Position numbers and translations under genes: made by a program. Below the pieces are notes generated by a model. It was not told where the DNA came from, searched no databases, and saw nothing but the letters and a program-made list of their open reading frames with translations. From contig NZ_CP163520.1 in assembly GCF_041080675.1 (NCBI RefSeq), forward strand, positions 1,860,001-1,924,000: DNA of 64,000 nt. The letters run 5' to 3'. Origin of the DNA: Streptomyces sp. cg36 (GTDB lineage Bacteria; Actinomycetota; Actinomycetes; Streptomycetales; Streptomycetaceae). Shown piece by piece: positions 27,142-36,600 of this stretch. Position 1 is the first letter of the stretch; each line of letters begins with the position of its first letter.

Positions 27142-28257
27142 CTACTTCAGGCCGAGCGCGTCGCAGGCGGCCTTGTAGTTCGAGGTGCAGATCTCGTCGA
27201 TCTTGTAGATGCCGTCCTTGATGACGGTGTCCTTGATGTTGTCCTTGGTCAGCGAGACGACCGGGAGGATCACCGACGGGACGCCCTTGGTGGTCGGGCT
27301 GTCGACCGTGGACTTCGCGATGGAGTCCAGCTTCTCACCCTTGGCCAGCGCCACGGCCATCTCGGCCGCGATCGGGCCCTCCTGGACGTAGGGCTTGTAG
27401 ACGCTCATGAACTGCTCGCCCGCGACGATGCGCTGGACGCCGGCGAGTTCGGCGTCCTGGCCGGTGACCGGGGGGAGCTTGGACAGGCCGGCCGCCTTGA
27501 GGGCGGTGATGATGCCGCCCGCCATGCCGTCGTTGGCGGAGTAGACACCGATGATCTTGTCCTTGCCCAGGGCCGAGATCGCGCCCTCCATGTTGGCGTT
27601 GGCGTTCTCCGGCTTCCACTCCTTGGTGTCGTACTCCTTGCCGATGTTCACCTTGCCGTCGAGCTCGGCGTGCGCGCCCTTCTTGAACAGGGCGGCGTTC
27701 GGGTCGGTGATCGCGCCGTTCATCATCACGATCTGGCCGTCCTTGGCCTTCGCGCCCAGCGCGTCCACCAGGGCCTTGCCCTGCACATGACCGACCTGCT
27801 CGTTGTCGAACGACGTGTACGCGTCGATCGGGCCCTCGGCCAGCCGGTCGAAGGCGACGACCGGGATGCCCCGGTCCTTGGCCTTCTTGACCGCGCCCGC
27901 GATCGCCTTGGAGTCCACCGCGTCCACGATCAGCGCGTCGACCTTGTTGGTGATCATGGTGTCGACCTGCTGCGTCTGCGTCGTCGCGTCCTGCTTGGCG
28001 TTCGCGTAGACGACCTGGCCCTTGCCGTTGGTCAGCTCGCTGACCTTCTTCTCGATCAGCGGCTTGTCGAACTTCTCGTAACGCGCGGTCTGGTTCTCCG
28101 GCAGGAGCAGACCGATCTTGATCGCGTCGCCCTTCTTGGAGCCGGTCGACTCCTTCGTCTTGTCGCCCGACTCCTTGGCGCTGCCGCAGGCGGCGAGAGA
28201 GACAGCCATCGCGGTGGCGGCCACGGCCACGGCGGCACGACGCATACGCGTGTTCAT
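27142..28257 (-). CDS. xylF: Xylose-binding lipoprotein XylF
   Basis: A 371-residue periplasmic-binding-protein of the ribose/xylose type. It has a signal peptide ending in the lipobox 'SLAACGS' (Cys near residue 24), then 'IKIGLLLPENQTARYEKFD'. Family segments include 'VDALIVDAVDSKAIAGAVKKAK' and the ligand-contact parts 'VVAFDRLAEGP' and 'GVYSANDGMAGG'. Anchored to the membrane, it delivers xylose to XylGH. It is the first gene of the operon; rok7B7 lies directly upstream on the same strand, and two inverted repeats occupy the 120-bp gap. Confidence 0.92.
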   Translation of the reverse strand: MNTRMRRAAVAVAATAMAVSLAACGSAKESGDKTKESTGSKKGDAIKIGLLLPENQTARYEKFDKPLIEKKVSELTNGKGQVVYANAKQDATTQTQQVDTMITNKVDALIVDAVDSKAIAGAVKKAKDRGIPVVAFDRLAEGPIDAYTSFDNEQVGHVQGKALVDALGAKAKDGQIVMMNGAITDPNAALFKKGAHAELDGKVNIGKEYDTKEWKPENANANMEGAISALGKDKIIGVYSANDGMAGGIITALKAAGLSKLPPVTGQDAELAGVQRIVAGEQFMSVYKPYVQEGPIAAEMAVALAKGEKLDSIAKSTVDSPTTKGVPSVILPVVSLTKDNIKDTVIKDGIYKIDEICTSNYKAACDALGLK

Positions 28258-28331
28258 TCTGAAACCTCCCTGACGAGGCCGCGACGTTGCGGCCGAGGTG
28301 GCTGGAAGTCAACTCGGCTGCAGGGCCACCG

Positions 28332-28350
28332 TCAAGGAGTAAATCCTTAA
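28332..28350. promoter_or_regulatory. Inverted repeat upstream of xylF (candidate ROK operator)
   Basis: TCAAGGA-gtaaa-TCCTTAA, a 7-bp inverted repeat with one mismatch and a 5-bp spacer, lies 75-93 bases upstream of the xylF start. Its position fits control by the neighbouring ROK regulator, but binding is not shown by the sequence. Confidence 0.4.
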
Positions 28351-28356
28351 CGAGAT

Positions 28357-28378
28357 GACAACGGTGCCATCCGTTATC
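28357..28378. promoter_or_regulatory. Second inverted repeat between rok7B7 and xylF
   Basis: GACAACGG-tgccat-CCGTTATC (one mismatch) touches the rok7B7 stop codon. It may be a second operator for the xylF promoter or a weak terminator of rok7B7. Confidence 0.35.
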
Positions 28379-29577
28379 TAAGTGAAGGCAGGAGCCCCGG
28401 CCGGGAGAGCACTCTCAAGCAGGGTCGAATCGCCCATTTCACTCAGCACCAGGGCCAGCGCGCCGAGCACCTCGGCACGGCCGCCCAGGGCCCCCGGAAG
28501 GACCGACAGCTGCCGCGCCGCACTGGGGATGGCGTACCGCGACACGGAGTCCCTGATGGGCCCCAGCACCAGCTCCCCGGCCTCCGCCAGATCGCCGCCG
28601 AGCACCACGCGGCTGGGGTTGAGCAGGTTGCAGAGGTTGGCGACACCGCTGCCGATGTGGCGGCCCACGTCCCCGACCACCCGGCGGCACCCCGGATCGC
28701 CCTCCCGGGCCAGCTGGACCACGCGTTCCATGGTCAGATCGGCCCCGTGGCTGGACTGGAGCAGCGGCAGCACGTACCGCGCGGCCGTGAAGGTCTCCAG
28801 GCAGCCGCGGTTGCCGCAGCGGCAGACCGGCCCCGACTCGTCCAGCGTGATGTGCCCGATCTCCCCGGCCGTGCCGCCCGGCCCCCGGTAGATCTGCCCG
28901 TCGATGACCAGGCCGGCGCCGACACCGCTGGCCACCTTGATGTACGCCAGGTCCCGCACCCCGCGCCCGCTGCCCCAGACCAGCTCGCCCAGGGCGCCCA
29001 GGTTGGCGTCGTTGTCGACGTACACCGGCACGCCCAGGCGCCCGGAGAGCTCCTCGCGCGGGTTGATGCCGGTCCAGCCCGGCAGGATGGCCGTGGAGCC
29101 CAGCGTGCCGGACTCCACGTCGATGGGGCCCGGCACGCCCAGACCCACGCCGATGACCTTGTCCCGGCCGATGCCGGTGGCCTCGATCAGCCGTGTGACC
29201 AGCTGTTCCGCCCGGCCGAAGCCCTGCGCGGAGGAGGCGTCGACGTCCAGCGGCTCGGACTCCTCGGCAAGCACCTGGTGGGCCAGGTTGCCGACCGCGA
29301 CGCGCAGATGGGTGTGGCCGAAGTCGACGCCGATGACGATGCCCGCCGACCCGCTGAGCGACACGCTGCGGGCCCGGCGCCCGCCCGCCGAGGTGGGTGT
29401 GACCTCGACGGTTCCGCCGTCCTTCAGTTCCCGAACGATATTGGAGACCGTGGCCGCGGAGAGCCCCGTCGTCCTGGCGATCTCGGCCTGGGTCAGCGAT
29501 CCCGCCATGCGCACCGCACGTACGACCCGCTCCAGATTGGCCCGGTGCAACGACGTCTGCGACCCCGGAGTCTCCAT
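28378..29577 (-). CDS. rok7B7: ROK-family transcriptional regulator Rok7B7
   Basis: A 399-residue repressor/activator with an N-terminal winged HTH (about residues 15-65, 'SLTQAEIARTTGLSAATVSNIV') and a C-terminal ROK sugar-kinase-like domain. The latter shows 'GVDFGHTHLRVAVGNL' (phosphate loop), 'VYVDNDANLGALGE' and the zinc motif 'CRCGNRGCLETF'. The order rok7B7-xylF-xylG-xylH and the adjacency to ngcEFG match S. coelicolor, where Rok7B7 is known to control xylose uptake and affect antibiotic production and carbon catabolite control. Start ATG 29577 has GGAG eleven bases away, slightly long. Confidence 0.9.
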   Translation of the reverse strand: METPGSQTSLHRANLERVVRAVRMAGSLTQAEIARTTGLSAATVSNIVRELKDGGTVEVTPTSAGGRRARSVSLSGSAGIVIGVDFGHTHLRVAVGNLAHQVLAEESEPLDVDASSAQGFGRAEQLVTRLIEATGIGRDKVIGVGLGVPGPIDVESGTLGSTAILPGWTGINPREELSGRLGVPVYVDNDANLGALGELVWGSGRGVRDLAYIKVASGVGAGLVIDGQIYRGPGGTAGEIGHITLDESGPVCRCGNRGCLETFTAARYVLPLLQSSHGADLTMERVVQLAREGDPGCRRVVGDVGRHIGSGVANLCNLLNPSRVVLGGDLAEAGELVLGPIRDSVSRYAIPSAARQLSVLPGALGGRAEVLGALALVLSEMGDSTLLESALPAGAPAFT

Positions 29578-29729
29578 CGACTCATCCACTCCTGCCGTAG
29601 GCAGGCGGCACGACGGCCGCCCCCGCACGGGGCCGCTGCTCCGAGGCCCCGTCCTATCTCCAACATGTGAACTCTAAGCTCAGCCTTTCGGGTTGTCTCC
29701 CGTCAAGACCTGAGCAGTGGGACATGACA

Positions 29730-29768
29730 CGGGACCGCCCGTCGGCGTGTCGCCGACGGGCGGTCCCG
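29730..29768 (-). terminator. Terminator of ngcEFG operon
   Basis: A perfect 18-bp stem with a 3-nt loop begins 27 bases after the ngcG stop, in the gap before rok7B7. It is one of the strongest hairpins in the window. Confidence 0.85.
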
Positions 29769-29794
29769 GGGTGGTTACGGAGTGTGGTCCGCCG

Positions 29795-30709
29795 CTACTT
29801 CAGCGCTCCCGCGGTGAGCCCCGCGACGACCTGGCGCTGGAAGACGATGTACGCGGCGAGCACCGGCAGCATCGCCATCACCAGGCCCGCCATCAGCCCT
29901 GACCAGTCGCCCTTGTACCCCTGGCTGGTCGCGAGCTCGACCAGGCCCTGGGAGAGCACCCGCTTGTCGGGGTCCGTGTTGAGGACCGTCGGCAGCATGT
30001 ACTGGTTCCACTGGCCCAGGAAGTTGAAGATGCCGACGCTGATCAGCCCCGGGCGGGCCATCGGCAGCATCACCTGGAAGAAGGTACGGGTGTGGGAGGC
30101 GCCGTCGATCATCGCGGCCTCGGCGACCGAGGTGGGCAGGGTGCGGAAGAACGAGGTGAGGAAGAAGACCGTGAACGGCAGCGAGTACGCGATGTAGACC
30201 AGGATCAGCCCGTGCGTGGTGTTCAGCAGGCTCAGGTTGTTCATCACGTAGAACAGCGGCACCAGGGCCAGCATGATCGGGAAGCTCATCCCGCCGATGA
30301 ACAGGTAGTAGATGAACCGGTTCCCGGGGAAGTCGAAGCGCGCCAGTACGTACGCGGCCATCGAGCCCAGCAGCAGGGTGCCGATCAGCGAACCGCCGAC
30401 CACCAGGATGGTGTTCAGGAAGTAGTCGCTCATGTGGGCCTGGGTCCAGGCGCGCGACCAGTTGTCGAAGTGGAGCTTGTCCGGCAGCGCCCAGGGCGTC
30501 GACAGGATCGAGTTGTCGTCCTTGAAGGACGCCATGACCGCCCAGAGCAGCGGGATCACGACCATGATCGCCCAGAGGATGAGCACACCGTGCGAGAAGA
30601 CGTTGAGGACCACGCCCTCGCCGCGCTTCTCCTTCTTGGCGGGTGCGGCCTGCTTGGCCACGGGCGGGCGCTCGTCGGCGAGGTCGGCGGTCGAGGTGTC
30701 AGTGGTCAT
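29795..30709 (-). CDS. ngcG: Amino-sugar ABC transporter permease NgcG
   Basis: A 304-residue MalG-type permease with six predicted helices. It has the EAA loop 'EAAMIDGASHTRTFFQVMLP' that docks to the ATPase. A hydrophilic N-terminal tail of about 30 residues precedes helix 1. Its start overlaps the end of ngcF by four bases (ATGA). No ATPase gene is in this operon; by analogy with Streptomyces Das/Ngc systems the shared ATPase MsiK encoded elsewhere would energise it. Substrate by synteny is GlcNAc or N,N'-diacetylchitobiose. Confidence 0.88.
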   Translation of the reverse strand: MTTDTSTADLADERPPVAKQAAPAKKEKRGEGVVLNVFSHGVLILWAIMVVIPLLWAVMASFKDDNSILSTPWALPDKLHFDNWSRAWTQAHMSDYFLNTILVVGGSLIGTLLLGSMAAYVLARFDFPGNRFIYYLFIGGMSFPIMLALVPLFYVMNNLSLLNTTHGLILVYIAYSLPFTVFFLTSFFRTLPTSVAEAAMIDGASHTRTFFQVMLPMARPGLISVGIFNFLGQWNQYMLPTVLNTDPDKRVLSQGLVELATSQGYKGDWSGLMAGLVMAMLPVLAAYIVFQRQVVAGLTAGALK

Positions 30710-31631
30710 GAGAACTCCAGCCGCTCGCGCCGGCCCAGTCGCATCACGACCGCCGCGAACAGCAGCGTGACGACGAGCAGCGCGACACCGATCGTGGTCG
30801 CGTATCCGGCCTGACCGTCGCGGAACGCCGACTGATAGACGTAGAGCGGCAGGACCGTGGTCGAGTAGTCGGGGCCGCCCGGCCCCACCGTCATGATCTG
30901 CACGGAGGCGAACGCCTCGGCGCCGAGGGCCAGGATGCCCATGTAGACCCAGCCGGACTGCACGGTGTCCCAGAGCAGCGGCAGGGTGATCCGGAAGAAC
31001 GTGGTGAAGCGGCTGGCGCCGTCGAGCAGCGCCGCCTCGTAGAAGTCCTTGGGGATCGAGGCCATGCCGGCCGAGAACAGGACCACGAAGAAGCCGACCG
31101 TCGACCAGACGAGCACCGCCATCACGCAGTACAGCGCGAGGTCCGGGTCGCCCAGCCAGTTCGGCTGGACGCTGCCGAGGCCGAACCCCTTGAGCGCCGA
31201 GTTGATGACGCCGTTGTTGGGGTTGTACGCGAACTGGAAGAGCAGGGCGACGATCGCGATCGAGAGCACCTGGGGAAAGAAGTACGCGATTTTATAGAAA
31301 CCGGAGCCGCGCACTCCGGTAATGGCGGCGCCCTTTCGGCGCCGCCCCCGACATTGAGCATGAAGGCGAAGAAGAGCGCGAGGCCCAGCGTCACCAGCGG
31401 CAGCAGCAGGACGAACAGCAGACTGTGCTGCAACGACTTCCAGAAGATGTCGTCGTCGAACATCCGCTTGTAGTTGTCGAAGCCGACCATCTTGAAGTCC
31501 GGGCTCAAACCGGTCCAGTCCGTGAACGAGTAGTAGATGGACTGGATGAACGGCCAGATGACGAAGAGTGAGTACAACGCCAGTGGGACTACCAGAAATC
31601 CCACGATGAACCGGTACTTGCCGTGTTGCAT
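30706..31631 (-). pseudogene. ngcF: Amino-sugar ABC transporter permease NgcF, frameshifted
   Basis: The N-terminal part (from ATG 31631, 'MQHGKYRFIVGFLVVPLALY') and the C-terminal part ('GSGFYKIAYFFPQVLS' onward with the EAA loop 'EAALLDGASRFTTFFRITLP') lie in different frames. The switch falls at a run of five C on the + strand (31345-31349). One more base there would restore a single frame of 308 residues: the region is 926 bases long, one short of 309 codons. The uncorrected reading frame continues out of frame to 31122. The homologous sequence around the join is expected to be 'VGGRRRKGAA'. This is either a real mutation, a homopolymer sequencing error or a slippery site. All flanking genes are intact. 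Confidence 0.85.
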
Positions 31632-31689
31632 GGTTACCGACCCCGATCTTCTAGCGGGTGCCGCCGCTGGTGGCGCTCGACCACTGTCG

Positions 31690-33141
31690 CTACTTCTTGT
31701 GCTTGTAGTGCTTGATGTTCTGGTCCTGGGCGGCCTTGTCGGCGTAACCCTGGATCTTCTTGATGGTTTCGGCCGGGGTCATGCGGCCGGCCATCATCTC
31801 GCCCAGACCGGCGACACCGATCTGCTCCTTCTGGAGCTTCACGTACCAGTCCTGCAGCCGCGGGTTGACCACGTTCGTGCCGGCCTTCTTCAGCGCGTCC
31901 ACGCCCGACTGCAGGGCGGTGGAGAGCGACAGGCCGTCGGTGCCGCCGTTGAAGGCGGAGAGCGACTTCACCTGGGTGGTGAAGTTCTTCGAGGACGCCT
32001 CGCTGAGCATGATGCGCAGCTGCTCCATGCCGCCGGCCGGGTTCTTCGACTTGGCCGGCACGATGAACGGCTCGCCGCCGGACGCCCAGATGGTGCCGTA
32101 GGGCATCTTGTCGTTGGAGTCCAGGCTGGAGGGCGCGCCCACCATCATCTTGAAGTCCTGCGGCGTGGTGGGAGCGGCCTCGTTCTCCACCCAGGAGCCG
32201 TTCGGGATGAACAGCGCCTGCCCCTTGGTCCAGGCGGTCTGCGCCTGGATGTGGGTCATGCCGGGGGTGCCCTGGAGGATGTAGCCCTTCTTGAAGAGCT
32301 CGTAGTACGCCTCGAAGGCGGCCTTGACGGCCGGGTGCTCCCAGGCTTTCGGCTCCAGGTTGTCGATGGCGTCCAGGACCTCCCGGCCGCCGATCTTGGC
32401 GATGAACGGGTAGAGCGAGAACGGCAGGTAGTAGGGGTACTTGCCGGGGTAGGTCCACCCGGCGATGCCCTTCCGCTTCGCCTTCTCGCACAGCGCGAGC
32501 ATCTCGTCCCAGGTCTCGGGGTACTTCGCGTCCAGCTTGTCGAGGGCGGTCTGCGAGTACCAGACGCCGTAGACGGTGTACGCGTAGTAGAGGATCCAGC
32601 ACTGGTCGCCGTCGAACTGGCCCATCTCGACGATGCCCGGCCGCAGCGTGTCCCGGACCTTCTTGCCGGGGTCGTCGATGGAGGGGGCGTCCAGGAGCGG
32701 GGTGAGGTCGGTGAGCTGGCTCTTGCCGACCAGTACGCCCATGTCCATCTGCTCGGCGCCCGAGTTGTCGATCAGGTCCGGCGGGGTGCCGCCGTTGAAC
32801 TTGGGCTGGAGCTCGGACTGGATCTTCTGGGTCTTGTGGAAATCGATCTTCGCCTTGGGGAACGCCTTCTGGTACACGGCGTTCGCGTCGGTGGCGTACT
32901 TGGTGCCGAAACCGCCGTCGAAGATGACGACGTCCAGGGGCGCGGACTCATTGACGGCGAGCGGGTTCTTCGCCGTCTTGGTGCCCTTCTCGACTTTCTT
33001 GTCGCTGCCGCTGTCACCGCTGGCGCAGGCGGACAGGAAGCCCATCGCCGGGACGGTGATCAGACCGAGTGCCGCGGACCGCTTGATCAGGTCACGGCGG
33101 CCCAGGCCCTCATTGCTGTGGTGCGCGGAGGTGGATCCCAT
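31690..33141 (-). CDS. ngcE: Amino-sugar-binding lipoprotein NgcE
   Basis: A 483-residue solute-binding protein from ATG 33141 (GAGGAC eight bases upstream). The N terminus 'GRRDLIKRSAALGL' is a twin-arginine signal, and 'FLSACASG' is the lipobox, so it is exported folded and lipid-anchored. The rest is a MalE-like extracellular binding protein fold. Synteny with S. coelicolor NgcE (SCO6005, a chitobiose-binding protein of lower affinity than DasA) gives the likely ligand. It is the first gene of ngcEFG. A DasR-type site overlaps its predicted promoter, leaving a leader of about 215 bases. Confidence 0.9.
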   Translation of the reverse strand: MGSTSAHHSNEGLGRRDLIKRSAALGLITVPAMGFLSACASGDSGSDKKVEKGTKTAKNPLAVNESAPLDVVIFDGGFGTKYATDANAVYQKAFPKAKIDFHKTQKIQSELQPKFNGGTPPDLIDNSGAEQMDMGVLVGKSQLTDLTPLLDAPSIDDPGKKVRDTLRPGIVEMGQFDGDQCWILYYAYTVYGVWYSQTALDKLDAKYPETWDEMLALCEKAKRKGIAGWTYPGKYPYYLPFSLYPFIAKIGGREVLDAIDNLEPKAWEHPAVKAAFEAYYELFKKGYILQGTPGMTHIQAQTAWTKGQALFIPNGSWVENEAAPTTPQDFKMMVGAPSSLDSNDKMPYGTIWASGGEPFIVPAKSKNPAGGMEQLRIMLSEASSKNFTTQVKSLSAFNGGTDGLSLSTALQSGVDALKKAGTNVVNPRLQDWYVKLQKEQIGVAGLGEMMAGRMTPAETIKKIQGYADKAAQDQNIKHYKHKK

Positions 33142-33361
33142 GCTCAAGTCCTCGCCTTCTCCAGGACTCAGGCGGTGTACCGGTCGCCCGTTCCGAATCG
33201 CCTGCAGGCGAAGGGCCCCGCCACCGCGGTCAGTTGTGCTGAAGCTTGGGTAGTGCAGGGTACGCAGCGGATACGTCGGACATATGCGAAGGACGACGTG
33301 CCGTTGCCTCCCGGCGCCCTCCGTCCCCAGGTCCGCCGGTTTCGCGGCGGAGCGGACGCCG

Positions 33362-33377
33362 ACAGGTATAGTCCACT
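33362..33377. promoter_or_regulatory. Candidate DasR-responsive element (dre)
   Basis: On the minus strand the site reads AGTGGACTATACCTGT, matching the dre consensus A(G/C)TGGTCTAGACCA(G/C)T at 13 of 16 positions. It covers the predicted -10 of ngcE. DasR is the GntR-type GlcNAc repressor of Streptomyces, so the link to a chitobiose/GlcNAc transporter is coherent. Confidence 0.55.
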
Positions 33378-33581
33378 TTCCGTCAACTGAGCAAGATCGA
33401 AAGCATGGTTGGACGGCATCCTTTCCCGAGTTGAGACCTCTTGGATATCTGACGGCACAAGCCGACGGCCCCGACCCCCGCGATCCCCGCGCGCCGCTCC
33501 GAAACGCCCGGGCCATTCCCCCTCAACACCCTTGACACCACCGGCGACTTGCCTTCCTACTGGATCCTGCATTTTCTCTCT

Positions 33582-33593
33582 GACAACGTTGTC
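33582..33593. promoter_or_regulatory. LacI-type palindrome upstream of GH92 gene
   Basis: GACAACGTTGTC is a perfect 12-bp palindrome with a central CG, the shape of LacI-family operators. It lies 77 bases before the mannosidase start and downstream of a TTGACA at 33532-33537, in a position to block transcription. No LacI gene is adjacent. Confidence 0.55.
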
Positions 33594-33669
33594 CAGATCG
33601 TATGACCGGTGAGTGGCCCGGCTCGGCGGCTCTCGCCATGTCATGCGCCCGCCAATGGAAAGGCCCCGT

Positions 33670-36600
33670 ATGCTGCCCAGATCCCGGCACCGACGACGAC
33701 CGGCGGCCCTCGCGGCGGCCTCCTGCCTGCTGGTGCTGACGGCCCAGTGGGCCGCCTCCGCCCAGCCCGCCGCGGCCCGATCCGGCTCCGGCGGCCAGGA
33801 GTTCCGCACCTCCTTCGAGACCGGCCAGCCCCAGCCCGACTGGCGCAGCACCGTGGAGACCGGCCCGGACGGCGGGAAACGCTCGGCGGGCGTCGACGGC
33901 GGCTTCGCCAGCGGCATACCGGGCAGCGTCACCGACCGGGTGACCGCGGTCCGGGCGAGCGCCGAGAACGACGGCTCGGGCGAGGTGAAGGAGAACCTCG
34001 TCGACGGCCAGCCGAGCACGAAGTGGCTCGCCTTCGCCCCCACCGCCTGGCTGGAATTCGATCTCGACTCCCCCGTCAAGGTCGTCACATACGCGCTGAC
34101 CTCGGCCAATGACGCGGCGCCCCGCGACCCCAGGGACTGGACCCTCAAGGGCTCGGCGGACGGCACCACCTGGACCACCCTGGACACCCGGTCGGGTGAG
34201 ACGTTCGCCTCCCGCTTCCAGACCAAGTCGTACGACTTCGCCAACTCCACCGCGTACGCGCACTACCGCCTGGAGATCACCCGCAACAGCGGGGCCGACA
34301 TCACCCAGCTGGCCGACGTGCAGTTCTCCGACGGGGACACGGACAAGCCCGTCCCGCCGGACATGCTCACCCTGACCGATCGCGGGCCGGGCGGCTCCCC
34401 GACCGCGAAGGCGAACGCCGGATTCACCGGAAAGAGGGCCCTGCGCTACGCCGGTACGCACAAGGCGGACGGACGGGCCTACTCGTACAACAAGATCTTC
34501 GACGTCAACACCCGGATCTCCCGCGACACCGTGCTCGACTACAAGATCTTCCCGTCGATGCCGGAGACCGACCTGAACTACCCGGCCACCCATGTCTCGG
34601 TCGACCTGGCGTTCACCGACGGCACCTATCTGAGCGACCTCGGCGCCGTCGACTCGCACGGCGGGGCGCTCACCCCGAGCGGCCAGGGCGCGGCCAAGAC
34701 GCTGTACGTGAACCAGTGGAACCAGGTGACCTCCAGGATCGGCCGGGTCGCCGCGGGCCGGACGGTCGACCGGATCCTGGTGGCGTACGACTCGCCGAAG
34801 GGGCCCGCGAAGTTCCAGGGCTGGCTGGACGACCTCTCGATCGCGCCGCAGAAGCCGGCGCAGCGGCTCGCGCACCTCTCCGACTACGCGCTGACCACCC
34901 GGGGCACCAACTCCAGCGGCTCCTTCTCGCGCGGCAACGCCTTCCCGGCGACCGCGGTGCCCAACGGGTTCAACTTCTGGACCCCGGTGACCAACGCCGC
35001 CTCCCAGGACTGGCTGTACGACTACGCGCGCCGCAACAACGCGGACAACCTGCCGACCCTCCAGGCGTTCTCGGCGAGCCACGAGCCGAGCCCGTGGATG
35101 GGCGACCGGCAGACCTTCCAGCTGATGCCGTCGGCGGCGGCCGGGACCCCGGACGCCGCGCGCTCCGCCCGCGCGCTGCCGTTCCGGCACGAGAACGAGA
35201 CGGCGAAGCCGTACTACTACGGGGTCACCTTCGAGAACGGCCTCAAGGCCGAGATGGCGCCCACCGACCACGCGGCGACCATGCGGTTCACCTATCCGGG
35301 CGATGACGCGAGCCTGCTCCTGGACAACGTCAACAACAACGGCGGCCTCACCCTGGACCCGGCGACCTCCTCCTTCACCGGCTACTCCGATGTGAAGAGC
35401 GGGCTCTCCGAGGGCGCCACCAGGCTCTTCGTCTACGGCGTCCTCGACGCGCCGGTCACCGCGAGCGGCCGGCTGCCCGGCGGCGGGGGCGCCGACGTCA
35501 CCGGATACCTGCGGCTGAAGCCCGGCAAGGACCGCACCGTCACCCTGCGGCTCGCCACCTCACTCATCAGCGTGGACCAGGCGAAGGCCAACCTGGCCGC
35601 CGAGATCCCGGCCGGCACCTCCTTCGAGCACGTCCAGCGGCAGGCCCAGCGCGCCTGGGACCGCATCCTCGGGCGGGTCGAGGTCGAGGGCGCCGACCAG
35701 GACCAGCTGACCACCCTCTACTCCTCGCTGTACCGGCTGTACCTGTACCCGAACTCCGGCTTCGAGAAGGTCGGCTCCACCTACAAGTACGCCAGCCCCT
35801 TCTCCCCCGGCACCGGCGAGGACACCCCGACGCGGACCGGCGCGAAGATCGTCGACGGCAAGGTGTACGTCAACAACGGCTTCTGGGACACCTACCGCAC
35901 GACCTGGCCCGCGTACTCGCTGCTCACCCCGGCCCGGGCCGGCGAGATGGTGGACGGGTTCGTCCAGCAGTACAAGGACGGTGGCTGGATCTCCCGCTGG
36001 TCCTCGCCCGGTTACGCGGACCTGATGACCGGCACCAGCTCGGACGTGGCGTTCGCCGACGCCTATGTGAAGGGGGTGAGGTTCGACGGGGAGGCCGCCT
36101 ACGAGGCCGCCCTGAAGAACGCCACCGTCGCCCCGCCGTCCGCGGGGGTCGGCCGCAAGGGCATGGACAGCTCGCCCTTCCTCGGCTACACCCCGACCTC
36201 CACCAACGAGGGTCTGTCCTGGTCCCTGGAGGGCTACCTCAACGACTACGGCCTCGCGAAGATGGGCCAGGCGCTCTACGCGAAGACGCACAAGTCCCGG
36301 TACAAGGAGGAGTCGGAGTACTTCCTGGGCCGGGCCCGCAACTACGTCAAGCTCTTCGACCCGACGGCGTCCGGCGCCGGGGCGGGCGCGCCCGGCTTCT
36401 TCCAGGGCCGCGACGCCAAGGGCACCCCGCGCGTCCCTGGCGCCTCCTACGACCCGCGGGTGTGGGGGTACGACTACACCGAGACCAACGGCTGGGGCTA
36501 TGCCTTCACCGCCCCGCAGGACTCGCGCGGCCTGGCCAACCTCTACGGCGGGCGCGCCGGACTCGCCCGGAAGCTGGACACCTTCTTCACCACGCCCGAG

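Larger units (their letters stand above)
33142..33669. other. 528-bp divergent regulatory region between ngcE and GH92 gene
   Basis: No gene is seen. It holds the ngcE promoter (minus strand -35 TTGCTC, 18-bp spacer, -10 TATACC at 33365-33370) with a DasR-like site over the -10. On the + strand there is a TTGACA at 33532-33537 and a 12-bp palindrome at 33582-33593 serving the GH92 gene. Confidence 0.55.

Noticed and set aside
33142..33357. Riboswitch in the long predicted ngcE leader
   Set aside because: No known aptamer pattern is recognisable by eye; the leader length rests on a predicted promoter only.
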